This document shows, piece after piece, positions 36,662 to 45,869 of a stretch of DNA of 64,000 nucleotides. This stretch comes from Pacificibacter maritimus. GTDB lineage: Bacteria; Pseudomonadota; Alphaproteobacteria; Rhodobacterales; Rhodobacteraceae. Position 1 is the stretch's first letter, and every line of letters starts with the position of its first letter. The stretch covers positions 124,001-188,000 of the forward strand of contig NZ_RKQK01000005.1 in NCBI RefSeq assembly GCF_003814915.1, written 5' to 3'. The notes beneath the pieces were generated by a model. That model did not search any database. It was given only the letters and a program-made list of their open reading frames with translations, and was not told the origin of the DNA. A program made the position numbers and the translations under genes.

Positions 36662-37105
36662 ATGCCCAGCGGTGCCCCCAAATCTGAGACTGTTCACGGG
36701 ACATGTGTTGCCACATCTCCCGACAGTGGCGTTTTGATCGTAGGCGCATCGAAGAGTGGCAAGTCGTCACTTGCGTTGCTGATGATGGGCTTTGGTGCGC
36801 AACTTGTGTCAGATGATCAGACAAGGCTGCAATATGATGAGCAAAGTAGCGCAATCCATGCGTCGGCTCCAAACGCCATAAAGGGGATGATCGAAGCACG
36901 TGGCGTGGGCTTACTCAAAGCTCAAGCGCTTGATAGGTGTAAACTCCGTGCGGTTGTTGACTTAGATCTGCCTGAAAGTGAGCGCTTGCCACCGAGGCGA
37001 ATAAGGCGCCTACTTGGATGTGATCTACCATTGATTCATCAAGGCAGCGGCCCAGTCTTTGCAGCTGCCTTGATGCAGTTGTTGAAAGAAGGGCGGATTG
37101 CCTAG
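36662..37105 (+). CDS. hprK: Short HPr kinase/phosphorylase-like protein
   Basis: 147 residues from the ATG at 36662, with AAGGAA upstream. It has the P-loop [13 protein letters not shown] (28-36) and LVSDDQTRL, and matches only the C-terminal catalytic domain of HprK; the N-terminal domain is absent, as is usual in alphaproteobacteria. It would phosphorylate HPr on the regulatory Ser. An ATG at 36614 lies inside the preceding hairpin and was rejected. RapZ, EIIA and HPr genes follow. Confidence 0.88.
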   Translation: MPSGAPKSETVHGTCVATSPDSGVLIVGASKSGKSSLALLMMGFGAQLVSDDQTRLQYDEQSSAIHASAPNAIKGMIEARGVGLLKAQALDRCKLRAVVDLDLPESERLPPRRIRRLLGCDLPLIHQGSGPVFAAALMQLLKEGRIA

Positions 37106-37110
37106 ATGCT

Positions 37111-38034
37111 ATGATAACAGGTGAACAAGATATCAATCCACATCAACGCCGGCTGGTTTTGGTCACGGGACCATCAGGGGCGGGGCGCTCTACAGCCATA
37201 AATGTGCTGGAGGATTTGGGATATGAAGTCATCGACAACATTCCCTTGTCTATCTTGCCACAACTTCTAGATGTTTCGACGCAAGGGCGCCCGCTTGCTT
37301 TGGGGTTGGATGTGCGCAACCGTGACTTTTCAACGAATGCGCTGATTGAACTTATCGACCAGTTGGGACAAAGCCCTGATTACGATGCGACCGTGCTCTA
37401 TCTCGACTGCTCCGCTGAGGTGCTGTCTCGACGGTATTCGGAAACGCGCAGACGTCACCCACTTGCCCCTGCAGAAACCGCACAACAAGGCATTGCGCGA
37501 GAAAGTGATCTGTTAGTGCCCATTCGCGCACGGGCTGATATCATTGTTGAAACTTCCGACATGAGCCCACATGAATTGCGTGACGAAATGGAGCGCTGGT
37601 TTTCGACAGAGGATCACGTAGCGATGGCGGTTTCTTTGCAGTCGTTTTCGTATAAGCGCGGTATGCCGCGCGGCTTGGATATGGTTTTTGATGTCCGTTT
37701 TCTTACTAATCCATATTGGGATGTGTCCCTGCGTGCCCTCAACGGTCAAGACATCGACGTGCAAACCTATATCCGAAAAGATGCACGCTATGAGGCATTT
37801 TTTCAACAGGTGCTCGATTTAACCCTGCTCTTGCTGCCAGCTTATACGGATGAGGGTAAAAGGCACTTGGCGATTGGGTTTGGCTGCACTGGCGGACAAC
37901 ACAGATCCGTGGCATTGGTTGAAATTATGTCTAGAGCCCTTGCGCAACATGATTGGCAAGTGTCAATTAGGCATAGAGAAATGGAGCGGCGCCAATCGGG
38001 TCAGCCGCGGATGGCGTCGAGGACTGAGGCTTGA
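37111..38034 (+). CDS. rapZ: RNase adapter/nucleotide-binding protein RapZ
   Basis: 307 residues with an N-terminal P-loop GPSGAGRST (20-28), [14 protein letters not shown] and LDVRNRDF, and the C-terminal [15 protein letters not shown]. The Walker Lys is Arg here. In E. coli RapZ brings RNase E to the sRNA GlmZ; whether that target exists here is unknown. The stop overlaps a TTG start of the EIIA gene (TTGA). Confidence 0.92.
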   Translation: MITGEQDINPHQRRLVLVTGPSGAGRSTAINVLEDLGYEVIDNIPLSILPQLLDVSTQGRPLALGLDVRNRDFSTNALIELIDQLGQSPDYDATVLYLDCSAEVLSRRYSETRRRHPLAPAETAQQGIARESDLLVPIRARADIIVETSDMSPHELRDEMERWFSTEDHVAMAVSLQSFSYKRGMPRGLDMVFDVRFLTNPYWDVSLRALNGQDIDVQTYIRKDARYEAFFQQVLDLTLLLLPAYTDEGKRHLAIGFGCTGGQHRSVALVEIMSRALAQHDWQVSIRHREMERRQSGQPRMASRTEA

Positions 38035-38414
38035 TCGGAATTGTTATTGTGGCTCATGGCGGCTTGGGGAAAGAATATCTCGCAGCGATTGAGCATGTCG
38101 TTGGGCGACAAAGCGGCATCGAAGCAATTTCCATTGCCCCCGACCATGACCGCGATGCCAAACAGACAGAGATATGTGAAGCAGCAGATCGCGTTGATGT
38201 GGGGCACGGCGTTGTCGTTGTAACCGATATGTTTGGCGGCAGTCCGTCCAATCTGTCTTTACTTGCGTGTAATCCAGACAATCGTAAAATTATCTACGGC
38301 GCAAATTTGCCTATGCTAATCAAACTTGCCAAGTCGCGGCACAAGCAAGTACCCGAGGCTGTTGATGCGGCTTTGATCGCAGGGCGCAAATATATTGATA
38401 GCTTTGGGTCCTAA
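38031..38414 (+). CDS. PTS EIIA component of the mannose type
   Basis: 127 residues beginning [17 protein letters not shown], with His9 as the likely phosphorylation site, and [16 protein letters not shown], the ManX-type EIIA pattern. No sugar-permease domain is nearby, so the role is probably regulatory: phosphate passes from HPr to this protein. TTG start at 38031 coupled to rapZ. Confidence 0.87.
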   Translation: MIGIVIVAHGGLGKEYLAAIEHVVGRQSGIEAISIAPDHDRDAKQTEICEAADRVDVGHGVVVVTDMFGGSPSNLSLLACNPDNRKIIYGANLPMLIKLAKSRHKQVPEAVDAALIAGRKYIDSFGS

Positions 38415-38437
38415 GATCAAAAATATAGGAATTTACT

Positions 38438-38713
38438 ATGTCATCTGTTGTACGCAGACATGAAATTTTGAACGTAAAAGGGCTGCACGCACGCGCGTCC
38501 GCCAAGTTTGTTGAAGTCGTTGAAAATCATGACGCCAGCGCAATTGTTGAGAAAGATGGCTTGGAAGCAGGTGGTGACAGCATCATGGGGCTTTTGATGT
38601 TGGCAGCCTCGAAAGGAACATCTATTGATGTGACGACAAAAGGCACTGATGCCGCAGCTCTGGCAGACGCGCTTGAGGCTTTGATACAGGATCGGTTTGG
38701 CGAGGGGATGTAA
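38438..38713 (+). CDS. Phosphocarrier protein HPr
   Basis: 91 residues with the active-site His17 in NVKGLHARASAKF and the regulatory Ser48 in GGDSIMGLLMLAAS, the site for the HPr kinase encoded upstream. Length and motifs are those of HPr/NPr. It ends the group hprK-rapZ-EIIA-HPr; the matching enzyme I is not in the window. Confidence 0.93.
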   Translation: MSSVVRRHEILNVKGLHARASAKFVEVVENHDASAIVEKDGLEAGGDSIMGLLMLAASKGTSIDVTTKGTDAAALADALEALIQDRFGEGM

Positions 38714-38743
38714 TCCCCGCGGACCAGATCAAACGAGGGTACT

Positions 38744-39625
38744 ATGGAACAAGACAATCAGGTGACGAATGCGCCCGTAGCTGGCGATCCTGATTTCGAG
38801 CGGTATGACGCACGTCGCCTGTCTTATGCGGGGACGTTTTCCGACCCTTCCAAGGTTTTGATCATCCGCTCTATCGAATGGATCACAGGTAAACTTCCGC
38901 TTTTGCGCCGCATTCGTCGATTTGAAAAAATGGGTGCCCCCAATGGTCAACCTTTTTTCACCCAAGCGCTTGATGTGATGGGAATCGACGTTCTAACCCC
39001 CGAAGAACAGATTGCTAAAATCCCCGCAACGGGTCCTGTCGTGGTCGTGGCGAACCACCCGCATGGGCTAGTTGATGGGCTGGTTATGGCGGAATTGATC
39101 GGCAAAGTGCGTACCGATTATAAAATCTTGACGCGCTCTTTGCTAACTGGAATTCAGGAAATCGATCCTTTTATGTTGCCTGTTCCGTTTCCTCATGAAG
39201 AAGACAGTCACAGGAAATCAATCTTGATGCGCAATGAGGCAATGGATTTGCTGAAACAGGGTGGCGTCATCATCCTCTTTCCTGCTGGAGCTGTTGCGAC
39301 GTCAGAAACATGGTTCGGCCCAGTAAAAGAGAAACCTTGGAACCCTTTTACTGCAAAGATGATCTTGAAATCAGGTGCAAAGGTCGTACCGATCTATTTT
39401 CCAGGACGGAATACACGTTTGTATCAAATTGCGGACAAAATTTCTGCCACCATTCGCCAAGCTTTGCTGCTGCATGAAATCGTTCATGCCTTGAATAAGT
39501 CGCAAGCACCAATCATCGGGGATCCGCTGACCCCAGAAGAATTCGTTGATTGGAAATCCAAGCCGGGCGGATTTATGGACTGGCTGCGCAGCCACACCTT
39601 AGCGCTGGGTGGCCGCACAGATTAA
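38744..39625 (+). CDS. Lysophospholipid acyltransferase-like protein
   Basis: 293 residues. VVANHPHGLVDGLVMAELIG carries the acyltransferase His-Asp motif in the NHP-x4-D form, and FPAGAVATSETWFGP is the second block. It probably moves an acyl chain to a lysolipid at the inner membrane, or acts in ornithine-lipid formation; the donor cannot be read. It begins 30 bases after the HPr gene and may be co-transcribed. Confidence 0.85.
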   Translation: MEQDNQVTNAPVAGDPDFERYDARRLSYAGTFSDPSKVLIIRSIEWITGKLPLLRRIRRFEKMGAPNGQPFFTQALDVMGIDVLTPEEQIAKIPATGPVVVVANHPHGLVDGLVMAELIGKVRTDYKILTRSLLTGIQEIDPFMLPVPFPHEEDSHRKSILMRNEAMDLLKQGGVIILFPAGAVATSETWFGPVKEKPWNPFTAKMILKSGAKVVPIYFPGRNTRLYQIADKISATIRQALLLHEIVHALNKSQAPIIGDPLTPEEFVDWKSKPGGFMDWLRSHTLALGGRTD

Positions 39626-39640
39626 TTGCATAGCGGCTGC

Positions 39641-40516
39641 CTACCTTGTTGGGATAGGTGTGTCGCCTGAGTAGTCGTAGAACCCCCGTTTTGATTTGCG
39701 CCCTAACCAGCCAGCTTCGACATATTTCTTAAGCAACGGGCAGGGGCGGTATTTTGTATCACCAAAACCTTCGTATAAAACTGTCATAACAGCCAAACAT
39801 GTGTCCAAGCCAATGAAGTCAGCAAGCTCAAGCGGCCCCATTGGCTGGTTGGTCCCTAATTTCATGGATTGGTCGATGGCTGTGACCGACCCGACGCCTT
39901 CAAATAATGTGTAGATGGCTTCGTTTATCATGGGCATCAGAATACGGTTGACCATGAAACCAGGAAAATCTTCTGATGAAGCGGGTGTTTTGCCAATTTT
40001 CTCAACAACTTCAATTAAAGCTGTATTGGTGCTTTCATCTGTCGCGATGCCCTTAATCAACTCTACGAGGGGCATCAGTGGCACGGGGTTGAAGAAGTGG
40101 AATCCCATGAATTTTTCAGGCCGATCTGTATAGGCTGCAAGGCGCGTGATCGACAAAGACGAGGTGTTTGACGTCAAAATCGTATTGGATGACAGATGGG
40201 GAACGAGCTGTTCAAAAATCACCTTTTTGACATCCTCGCGTTCTGTTGCGGCTTCGATCACAAGATCGCAGGCCCCCAGATCAGACGCCGTCAGGGTTGT
40301 TTGAATGCGGCCCAAGGCTGCATCCATATCAGCCTGCGAAATTGCTTCTTTGCTGACTTGGCGCGACATGTTTTTGGTGATGGTTGAAAGCGCCTTATCA
40401 AGGCTTTCTTGCGCGATGTCATTCAGATGCACGTGGTATCCAGCGAGCGCAAATACATGTGCTATCCCATTTCCCATTTGACCTGCGCCGATGATGCCGA
40501 CCTTAGAAATTGTCAT
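39641..40516 (-). CDS. 3-hydroxybutyryl-CoA dehydrogenase
   Basis: 291 residues from the ATG at 40516. Rossmann motif VGIIGAGQMGNGIAHVFALA at the start, FHFFNPVPLMPLVELI and DFPGFMVNRILMPMINEAI, then the C-terminal domain with LADFIGLDTCLAVM. It oxidises or reduces hydroxyacyl-CoA with NAD(P) in butyrate/PHB and fatty-acid metabolism. An in-frame start at 40549 adds a few unlikely residues. It converges on the acyltransferase gene (16-base gap). Confidence 0.93.
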   Translation of the reverse strand: MTISKVGIIGAGQMGNGIAHVFALAGYHVHLNDIAQESLDKALSTITKNMSRQVSKEAISQADMDAALGRIQTTLTASDLGACDLVIEAATEREDVKKVIFEQLVPHLSSNTILTSNTSSLSITRLAAYTDRPEKFMGFHFFNPVPLMPLVELIKGIATDESTNTALIEVVEKIGKTPASSEDFPGFMVNRILMPMINEAIYTLFEGVGSVTAIDQSMKLGTNQPMGPLELADFIGLDTCLAVMTVLYEGFGDTKYRPCPLLKKYVEAGWLGRKSKRGFYDYSGDTPIPTR

Positions 40517-40686
40517 TCTGAATTCCCTCTTATTTACCATGACGACCATAGGTTGCGTACCAGTTCGATCAAGTCTTGATATGAGAACTTGGTCTGTAAA
40601 ATTTTGACTGAATTGTTCGTTTAGCGATTTTGAAACCTGTATCTGCGAATCTCAGTTCGGGTGAAGTATTTAACGGGTGAATATAA

Positions 40687-41514
40687 ATGGCGTACCAAAA
40701 TTCAAACAACGGATCTTTGAACTATTTTCCATGCAGATATGGGCAATCTAAACTGTTGTTTCGTGGGCCAGAACAAGACTTGAATGGCGATTATATTGCC
40801 TTTGTGGGCGGGACTGAGACATATGGAAAGTTCATAGAAACGCCTTTTTCTGATCTTGTTGGCCAAGGGTTGCAAACCACAAGCGTGAACTTGGGCTGCG
40901 TCAATGCGGGGGCCGATGTGTTTCTAAGTGATGATACAGTTATGGGTATTTGCGCGAATGCGAAAGCAACGGTGATACAGTTGTCGGGCACACAGAATAT
41001 GTCCAACCGCTTCTATTCAGTTCACCCGCGTCGCAACGATCGCTTTTTGCGGGCCTCGACGTTGTTGAAAGCGATCTACCGTGATGTCGATTTCACAGAC
41101 TTCAATTTTACACGGCACTTGGTCTCTACGCTTGAAGGACACTGTCCACAAAAATTCGCCATGGTGCGTCAAGAGTTAAAAGATGCTTGGGTCGCCAGAA
41201 TGCAGATGATGGTCAAGAATGTGCCCGAAAAGGTTGTGCTGCTATGGATGTCAGATCACTCGCCAGATGATGCGGCTGCCTGTGCTAAAATAGTCGGCGA
41301 TCCTCTTTTTGTTGATCGTGAGATGATCGAAAAAATTCGACCTTTTGTTCAGGATATCGTGGAAGTCGTTGGTACAAAATCCGAAATCGATCAAGGCTAC
41401 GAGATGATGAATTTCTCTGATTTAGATGCTCTATCGGCGCGTGAAATGCTTGGGCCTGTCGTGCAAGCCAAAGTGGCCAAGGCCTTACAGGCATCGCTTT
41501 CCAAGATTGTGTAG
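40687..41514 (+). CDS. DUF6473-like protein
   Basis: 275 residues, soluble, beginning MAYQNSNNGSLNYFPCRYG. Blocks such as YIAFVGGTETYGKFIETPF and NLGCVNAGADVFL suggest an SGNH/sulphotransferase-like alpha/beta fold, and I recognise the pattern called DUF6473 in this order of bacteria. The activity is not known to me. It stands alone, with a strong terminator after it. Confidence 0.7.
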   Translation: MAYQNSNNGSLNYFPCRYGQSKLLFRGPEQDLNGDYIAFVGGTETYGKFIETPFSDLVGQGLQTTSVNLGCVNAGADVFLSDDTVMGICANAKATVIQLSGTQNMSNRFYSVHPRRNDRFLRASTLLKAIYRDVDFTDFNFTRHLVSTLEGHCPQKFAMVRQELKDAWVARMQMMVKNVPEKVVLLWMSDHSPDDAAACAKIVGDPLFVDREMIEKIRPFVQDIVEVVGTKSEIDQGYEMMNFSDLDALSAREMLGPVVQAKVAKALQASLSKIV

Positions 41515-41528
41515 CGGTTGCAAAATGA

Positions 41529-41557
41529 ATGAGGCCCGCTGAGATAGCGGGCCTCAT
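41529..41557. terminator. Bidirectional terminator between the DUF6473 gene and etfA
   Basis: Perfect 12-base stem ATGAGGCCCGCT / AGCGGGCCTCAT with loop GAGAT, in the 62-base gap between converging genes. The T run is weak on the rightward side. Confidence 0.7.
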
Positions 41558-41576
41558 AGGTTTACTGATGGTCGCG

Positions 41577-42497
41577 TTACAGCTTTTCTAGCAACTCAGG
41601 AACGGCTTGGAACAGATCTGCGGCAAGACCGAAGTCAGAAACTTGGAAAATTGGGGCTTCTTCATCTTTATTGATGGCCACGATAACCTTAGAATCTTTC
41701 ATTCCCGCAAGGTGCTGGATCGCACCGGAAATACCAATCGCAACGTAAAGATCTGGTGCGACGACTTTCCCAGTTTGACCGACCTGTAGGTCGTTTGCCG
41801 CATAGCCGCTATCAACCGCCGCACGGGACGCGCCAACAGCGCCACCCAGTTTATCGGCAAGTTTTTCGATGAGCGCAAAGTCTTCTTCAGACCCTACACC
41901 GCGACCACCAGACACAACCACACCAGCTGATGTCAATTCGGGGCGATCGCTTTCAGACACATCATCACTGACATGGGAGGATAAAGCCGCATCACCAGTG
42001 CCTGTAACAGCCTCAATTGCCGCCGCGCCTGTGTCAGCTGCAAGATCAAAGGTAGAGGTGCGGAATGTCACAACTTTGATTGCATCCGAGGTCTTAACAG
42101 TCTGCACCGCATTGCCCGCATAGACGGGGCGTTTGAATGTATCTGCGTCAACGACCTCAATCACGTCCGACAGGATCATCACATCCAGAAGTGCAGCAAC
42201 GCGCGGCAATACGTTTTTGGCAATTGATGTGGATGCTGCTGTGATATGCGTCACGCCGTCTTTTAAGCTGACGATCAAGGCGGCAATGTTCTCAGCCAGC
42301 CCATTCGCATAAGCAGGATCATCTGCCAACAATACGGTGCTTACGCCAGCGATTTTTGCTGCGTCTTCAGCTGCCGCTTTCGGGCCACATACCAGCAAGG
42401 TCACATCCCCTAATTTCGCAGATGCCGTCACGGCTTTTGAAGTTGCATCTAGCGCCAATGCGCCACCTGAGACTTCAGCAAGACAAAGAACAGTCAT
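41577..42497 (-). CDS. etfA: Electron transfer flavoprotein alpha subunit
   Basis: 306 residues. The C-terminal FAD-binding part carries [50 protein letters not shown] and [19 protein letters not shown]. With EtfB it passes electrons from acyl-CoA dehydrogenases to the ETF-ubiquinone oxidoreductase. The ATG shares a base with the etfB stop (TAATG). Confidence 0.97.
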   Translation of the reverse strand: MTVLCLAEVSGGALALDATSKAVTASAKLGDVTLLVCGPKAAAEDAAKIAGVSTVLLADDPAYANGLAENIAALIVSLKDGVTHITAASTSIAKNVLPRVAALLDVMILSDVIEVVDADTFKRPVYAGNAVQTVKTSDAIKVVTFRTSTFDLAADTGAAAIEAVTGTGDAALSSHVSDDVSESDRPELTSAGVVVSGGRGVGSEEDFALIEKLADKLGGAVGASRAAVDSGYAANDLQVGQTGKVVAPDLYVAIGISGAIQHLAGMKDSKVIVAINKDEEAPIFQVSDFGLAADLFQAVPELLEKL

Positions 42498-43249
42498 TAG
42501 ACAAACCCTCCTTCTTTGAGTTTCGCAACCAGTTCATCCACAGAGCCAACCATAATGCCAGCTTCACGGGTCGCAGGTTCTTCGGTTGCGATAATTGTTT
42601 GGCGCGGCGTGATGTCGATGTCGAAATCATCGGCCGACTTTTCTTCCAAGGGCTTCTTCTTGGCCTTCATGATGTTTGGCAAAGACGCATAGCGTGGTTC
42701 ATTCAGGCGCAGATCTGCGGTGATGATCGCTGGCAATTTTACGGAAATTGTCTGCATGCCGCCATCAACCTCTCGGGTCACGATTGCGGCCCCATCTTCG
42801 ATTTTAACTTCTGATGCGAACGTCGCCTGACCCCAGCCCAAAAGGGCGGCAAGCATTTGGCCTGTTGCATTCATGTCGTTGTCGATGGCCTGTTTGCCAG
42901 CGATTACAAGATCTGGGGCTTCTTCGTCGATGACAGCTTTCAACAGCTTTGCAACGGCCAAAGGTTCGATATCTACGCCTTGATCTGTTGTGATGAGCAC
43001 GGCGCGGTCTGCGCCCATTGCCATTGCCGAACGCAGGGTGTCGGTAGCTTTCTTTTCGCCGATAGAGACTACAACCACTTCGGTTGCTGTGCCTGCTTCT
43101 TTCAAACGAATGGCTTCTTCGACTGCGATTTCGTCGAACGGGTTCATCGACATTTTAACGTTTGCGAGGTCAACACCACTGCCATCTGCCTTGACTTTGA
43201 CCTTAACATTGTAATCGATCACGCGCTTTACTGGCACGAGTACTTTCAT
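42497..43249 (-). CDS. etfB: Electron transfer flavoprotein beta subunit
   Basis: 250 residues beginning [20 protein letters not shown], with [18 protein letters not shown], the AMP-binding [10 protein letters not shown] and the [20 protein letters not shown] block. It forms the other half of ETF with the alpha subunit encoded just downstream. The hydroxybutyryl-CoA dehydrogenase gene is about 2 kb further on, a common neighbourhood. Confidence 0.97.
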   Translation of the reverse strand: MKVLVPVKRVIDYNVKVKVKADGSGVDLANVKMSMNPFDEIAVEEAIRLKEAGTATEVVVVSIGEKKATDTLRSAMAMGADRAVLITTDQGVDIEPLAVAKLLKAVIDEEAPDLVIAGKQAIDNDMNATGQMLAALLGWGQATFASEVKIEDGAAIVTREVDGGMQTISVKLPAIITADLRLNEPRYASLPNIMKAKKKPLEEKSADDFDIDITPRQTIIATEEPATREAGIMVGSVDELVAKLKEGGFV

Positions 43250-43391
43250 CTGTATACTCCCTTAGAAACAGTGCAGTGCTAAATGCGCAGCACCAGATGT
43301 GATTAAATTTGACTATTTATGTCGAATATATTTGTAAATAAACACCCCAAAATGCGACGTTTTTGCGTAAGATCAGAACACAGGTTGAAAC

Positions 43392-43964
43392 CTACCTGTT
43401 TGCACCTGGAACCCAAAGAACGTCATCTTCGCCGCTGTTATTTGCCATACGGGAGGCGACAAAAAACCAATCTGACAAGCGATTTAGGTATTTTATTGCA
43501 GCTGGGTTCACATCGTCTGTGGTTGAAAGATCGACAGTCAGGCGTTCTGCGCGGCGTGCGACAGTACGACACAGGTGTAGATGCGCCGCCAATGCGCTGC
43601 CTCCGGGCAAAATAAAGGATCGCAACGGTTCCAGAGCATCATTCATAAGGTCAATTTCTGCTTCCAAACGGCCAACTTGATTTTCAGCCATGCGCAGTGG
43701 CGCATATTCCGCGTTGATATCTTTGTCCAAATGGGGGCGGCACAGATCGGCACCCAAATCAAACAAGTCATTCTGAATGCGCGCCAAAGCGATATCTTGA
43801 TCACCTGTGGCGTGCAGTCGTGCTAGGCCAACGGTGGCATTCAGTTCGTCAACTGTGCCGTATGCATCAACACGCGGCGCATGTTTCGCCACGCGTGTTC
43901 CATCGCCAAGGGCTGTTTCACCGCTATCGCCAGTGCGTGTATAAATCTTATTTAGAACAACCAC
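43392..43964 (-). CDS. PduO-type cob(I)alamin adenosyltransferase
   Basis: 190 residues with KIYTRTGDSGETALGDGTR (ATP-binding N-terminus), VDAYGTVDELNATVG, and CRTVARRAERLTVDL plus LNRLSDWFFVASR in the helical bundle. It puts the adenosyl group on cob(I)alamin or cobyrinate. It lies some 31 kb from the main cobalamin block, downstream of a HIG1-like gene, so it is a separate unit. Confidence 0.93.
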   Translation of the reverse strand: MVVLNKIYTRTGDSGETALGDGTRVAKHAPRVDAYGTVDELNATVGLARLHATGDQDIALARIQNDLFDLGADLCRPHLDKDINAEYAPLRMAENQVGRLEAEIDLMNDALEPLRSFILPGGSALAAHLHLCRTVARRAERLTVDLSTTDDVNPAAIKYLNRLSDWFFVASRMANNSGEDDVLWVPGANR

Positions 43965-43967
43965 GCG

Positions 43968-44174
43968 TCATCCTCCGTTTGAACGAAAGGCGACGAACAT
44001 AACGACCAATGCGACAACAATAACCTGCGCTCCAATGCGATATTGCATCATGCGGTTAGACTTTTTTGCGCCTTCCATACCGCCACGCCCCATAAGGCTG
44101 ATGCCGCGTGCAAGGATGAGGGCGACAATAATGCAACCGACAATGACGATCGCAAAAAGCGGATCACTAAACAT
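43968..44174 (-). CDS. Small two-helix membrane protein, HIG1-like
   Basis: 68 residues with two membrane helices (FAIVIVGCIIVALILARGI and IGAQVIVVALVVMFVAF) joined by a loop GGMEGAKKSNRMMQYR. The loop fits the hypoxia-induced HIG1 pattern, a family linked to respiratory complexes in mitochondria and alphaproteobacteria. It ends three bases before the adenosyltransferase start. Confidence 0.8.
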   Translation of the reverse strand: MFSDPLFAIVIVGCIIVALILARGISLMGRGGMEGAKKSNRMMQYRIGAQVIVVALVVMFVAFRSNGG

Positions 44175-44264
44175 GATACTGTCCTTTCAAGTAAGCTGGT
44201 GATGTAGACATAGCTTGATTTGCGGGAATGCCAAACACACGAAGTGCCGCAGGCTGACCGTTAA

Positions 44265-45092
44265 TTAAGCCTTCGACATGATGTAATCGATGATCCGTTG
44301 GGGCAGCAGGCGGCGCGCAATGGCGGCAATCCACGTGGGCATTGTGACATAATAATGGGCGCGCGGCTTTGACGAATTGAGAGCTTTTATCAATATGTCT
44401 GAGACGGCTTTGGATGGCAGCTCAAATTTGTCAGGATCTTTGGATGCGTTCGTCAATCTGGGCACGAGGCTGTTACGATACTGATCTGCGCGTGCGGAGG
44501 CTTTCCAGTCAATCCACTTATCGAATTGTAGTCGCGCGTTGCGGCGAAAATCACTGGTGATCGGGCCAGGTTCGATGGTCACAATATGAATTCCTGTGCC
44601 GCGCATTTCTAAGCGTAGGGTGTCGGTCAGGCCCTCTAGAGCGAACTTGGTCGAATTATATGACCCGCGCCACGGCATTGCGACCAATCCCAAAACTGAG
44701 GAACATTGGATAATGTGCCCGTGGCCTTGCCTGCGCATCACGGGAATCACGCGGCGGGTTAGATCGTGCCAACCAAAAAAGTTTGCTTCGAAATTCTGAC
44801 GTAAAGCCTCAACGGGCAGGTCTTCTACTGCGGCGGGAATTGCATAGGCCCCATTGTTATATAGCGCATCCAACGTACCATCGGTCAGGGTCATTGCGTG
44901 GTCAAAAGCATCTTTGATGGATTGGGGGTCTTCGTAGTCTAGAACGAAACTTTCTAGGCCTTCGCCTTTCAGGCGATCGCAATCTTTTTGCTGACGACAC
45001 GTGGCAAGCACGCGCCACCCCTGTGACTTAAGGGCGTGAGCTGCATCATAGCCAATGCCAGATGAACAGCCTGTCATAAGAATACTGCGCAT
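44265..45092 (-). CDS. Short-chain dehydrogenase/reductase family protein
   Basis: 275 residues, classical SDR. Cofactor motif TGCSSGIGYDAAHAL, the structural NNGAYA, the catalytic Ser in QCSSVLG and Tyr-x3-Lys in SYNSTKFALEGL. The substrate cannot be read from sequence; a long C-terminus ending in a hydrophobic helix (PTWIAAIARRLLPQ) suggests membrane contact. It stands alone. Confidence 0.88.
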   Translation of the reverse strand: MRSILMTGCSSGIGYDAAHALKSQGWRVLATCRQQKDCDRLKGEGLESFVLDYEDPQSIKDAFDHAMTLTDGTLDALYNNGAYAIPAAVEDLPVEALRQNFEANFFGWHDLTRRVIPVMRRQGHGHIIQCSSVLGLVAMPWRGSYNSTKFALEGLTDTLRLEMRGTGIHIVTIEPGPITSDFRRNARLQFDKWIDWKASARADQYRNSLVPRLTNASKDPDKFELPSKAVSDILIKALNSSKPRAHYYVTMPTWIAAIARRLLPQRIIDYIMSKA

Positions 45093-45155
45093 GTGATACC
45101 TTTCGATGATGGCGCGTGTTTGACAGATTGGTGCCGCCTGCGCCAGTGAAAGGTT

Positions 45156-45698
45156 CTATTGTGATAGGGCCGCTAGAAACTTTGAAGATATAAAACCTTC
45201 AATTCCGTCACCTTCGATTGAGATTTGCACCCAAGGATCATTGGGATTTGACAGGACGCGTACGATTTCGGCTTTGACCACTTGGCCCAAAACGGGGTTT
45301 GACGTTGATGGGCCTGAGCGCACATTCACGCGACGCGCAGTGACTTCGCGCAAGATCATTTCGGGTTTGGTCAAGGCGGCAAGTTTACTTGGGTCTGTGA
45401 CCGATGTTGTTGCTGCGAACCCTGCTGTAGCAGGTGTAGAATAGCTGGCGAGTTGAATTTCAGCGCCCTCAATAAAAGAGGTATCTGTGGCAGATGTGTT
45501 GATCATCGCGAGCGTTGGCGTGAAATTTTCATCGCGTCGAGGCGAAGGAGCAAATGCATTTGTTAAAGTTGTGACCACAGAGGTGCGGCTGGCGCGCAAT
45601 GCGTCTAGCTCTGCCTTCTCACTTGGGGAAAGTTCCCCGCCGAGGGCTAGAAAAGAAACAAAAAGACCCACAACAGTAACCGCAGACAAACGCCACAT
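45156..45698 (-). CDS. Exported SH3-domain protein
   Basis: 180 residues from the ATG at 45698, which begins a signal-like segment (MWRLSAVTVVGLFVSFLALG). A low-complexity middle follows, then a C-terminal bacterial SH3 domain (RRVNVRSGPSTSNPVLG, WVQISIEGDGIEGFISSKF). Such domains bind cell-wall peptides. The open frame upstream to 45803 was rejected because the signal segment would be buried. It is divergent from parC. Confidence 0.8.
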   Translation of the reverse strand: MWRLSAVTVVGLFVSFLALGGELSPSEKAELDALRASRTSVVTTLTNAFAPSPRRDENFTPTLAMINTSATDTSFIEGAEIQLASYSTPATAGFAATTSVTDPSKLAALTKPEMILREVTARRVNVRSGPSTSNPVLGQVVKAEIVRVLSNPNDPWVQISIEGDGIEGFISSKFLAALSQ

Positions 45699-45869
45699 AT
45701 CAATTCCCCTAAACACACTCGTTAACAGCTTTTCTATAGAAAAAAACTTTCTAGGTTGCGGGGAAAAACCATCAGGTTTTCCCGCGTTTTGGGGATGTGC
45801 CACATTCTTGTAACAATTGGAGGCCTATGGCGTCTTGCTCGTGGGCGACAGCGCTTGTATCACTAGCGC

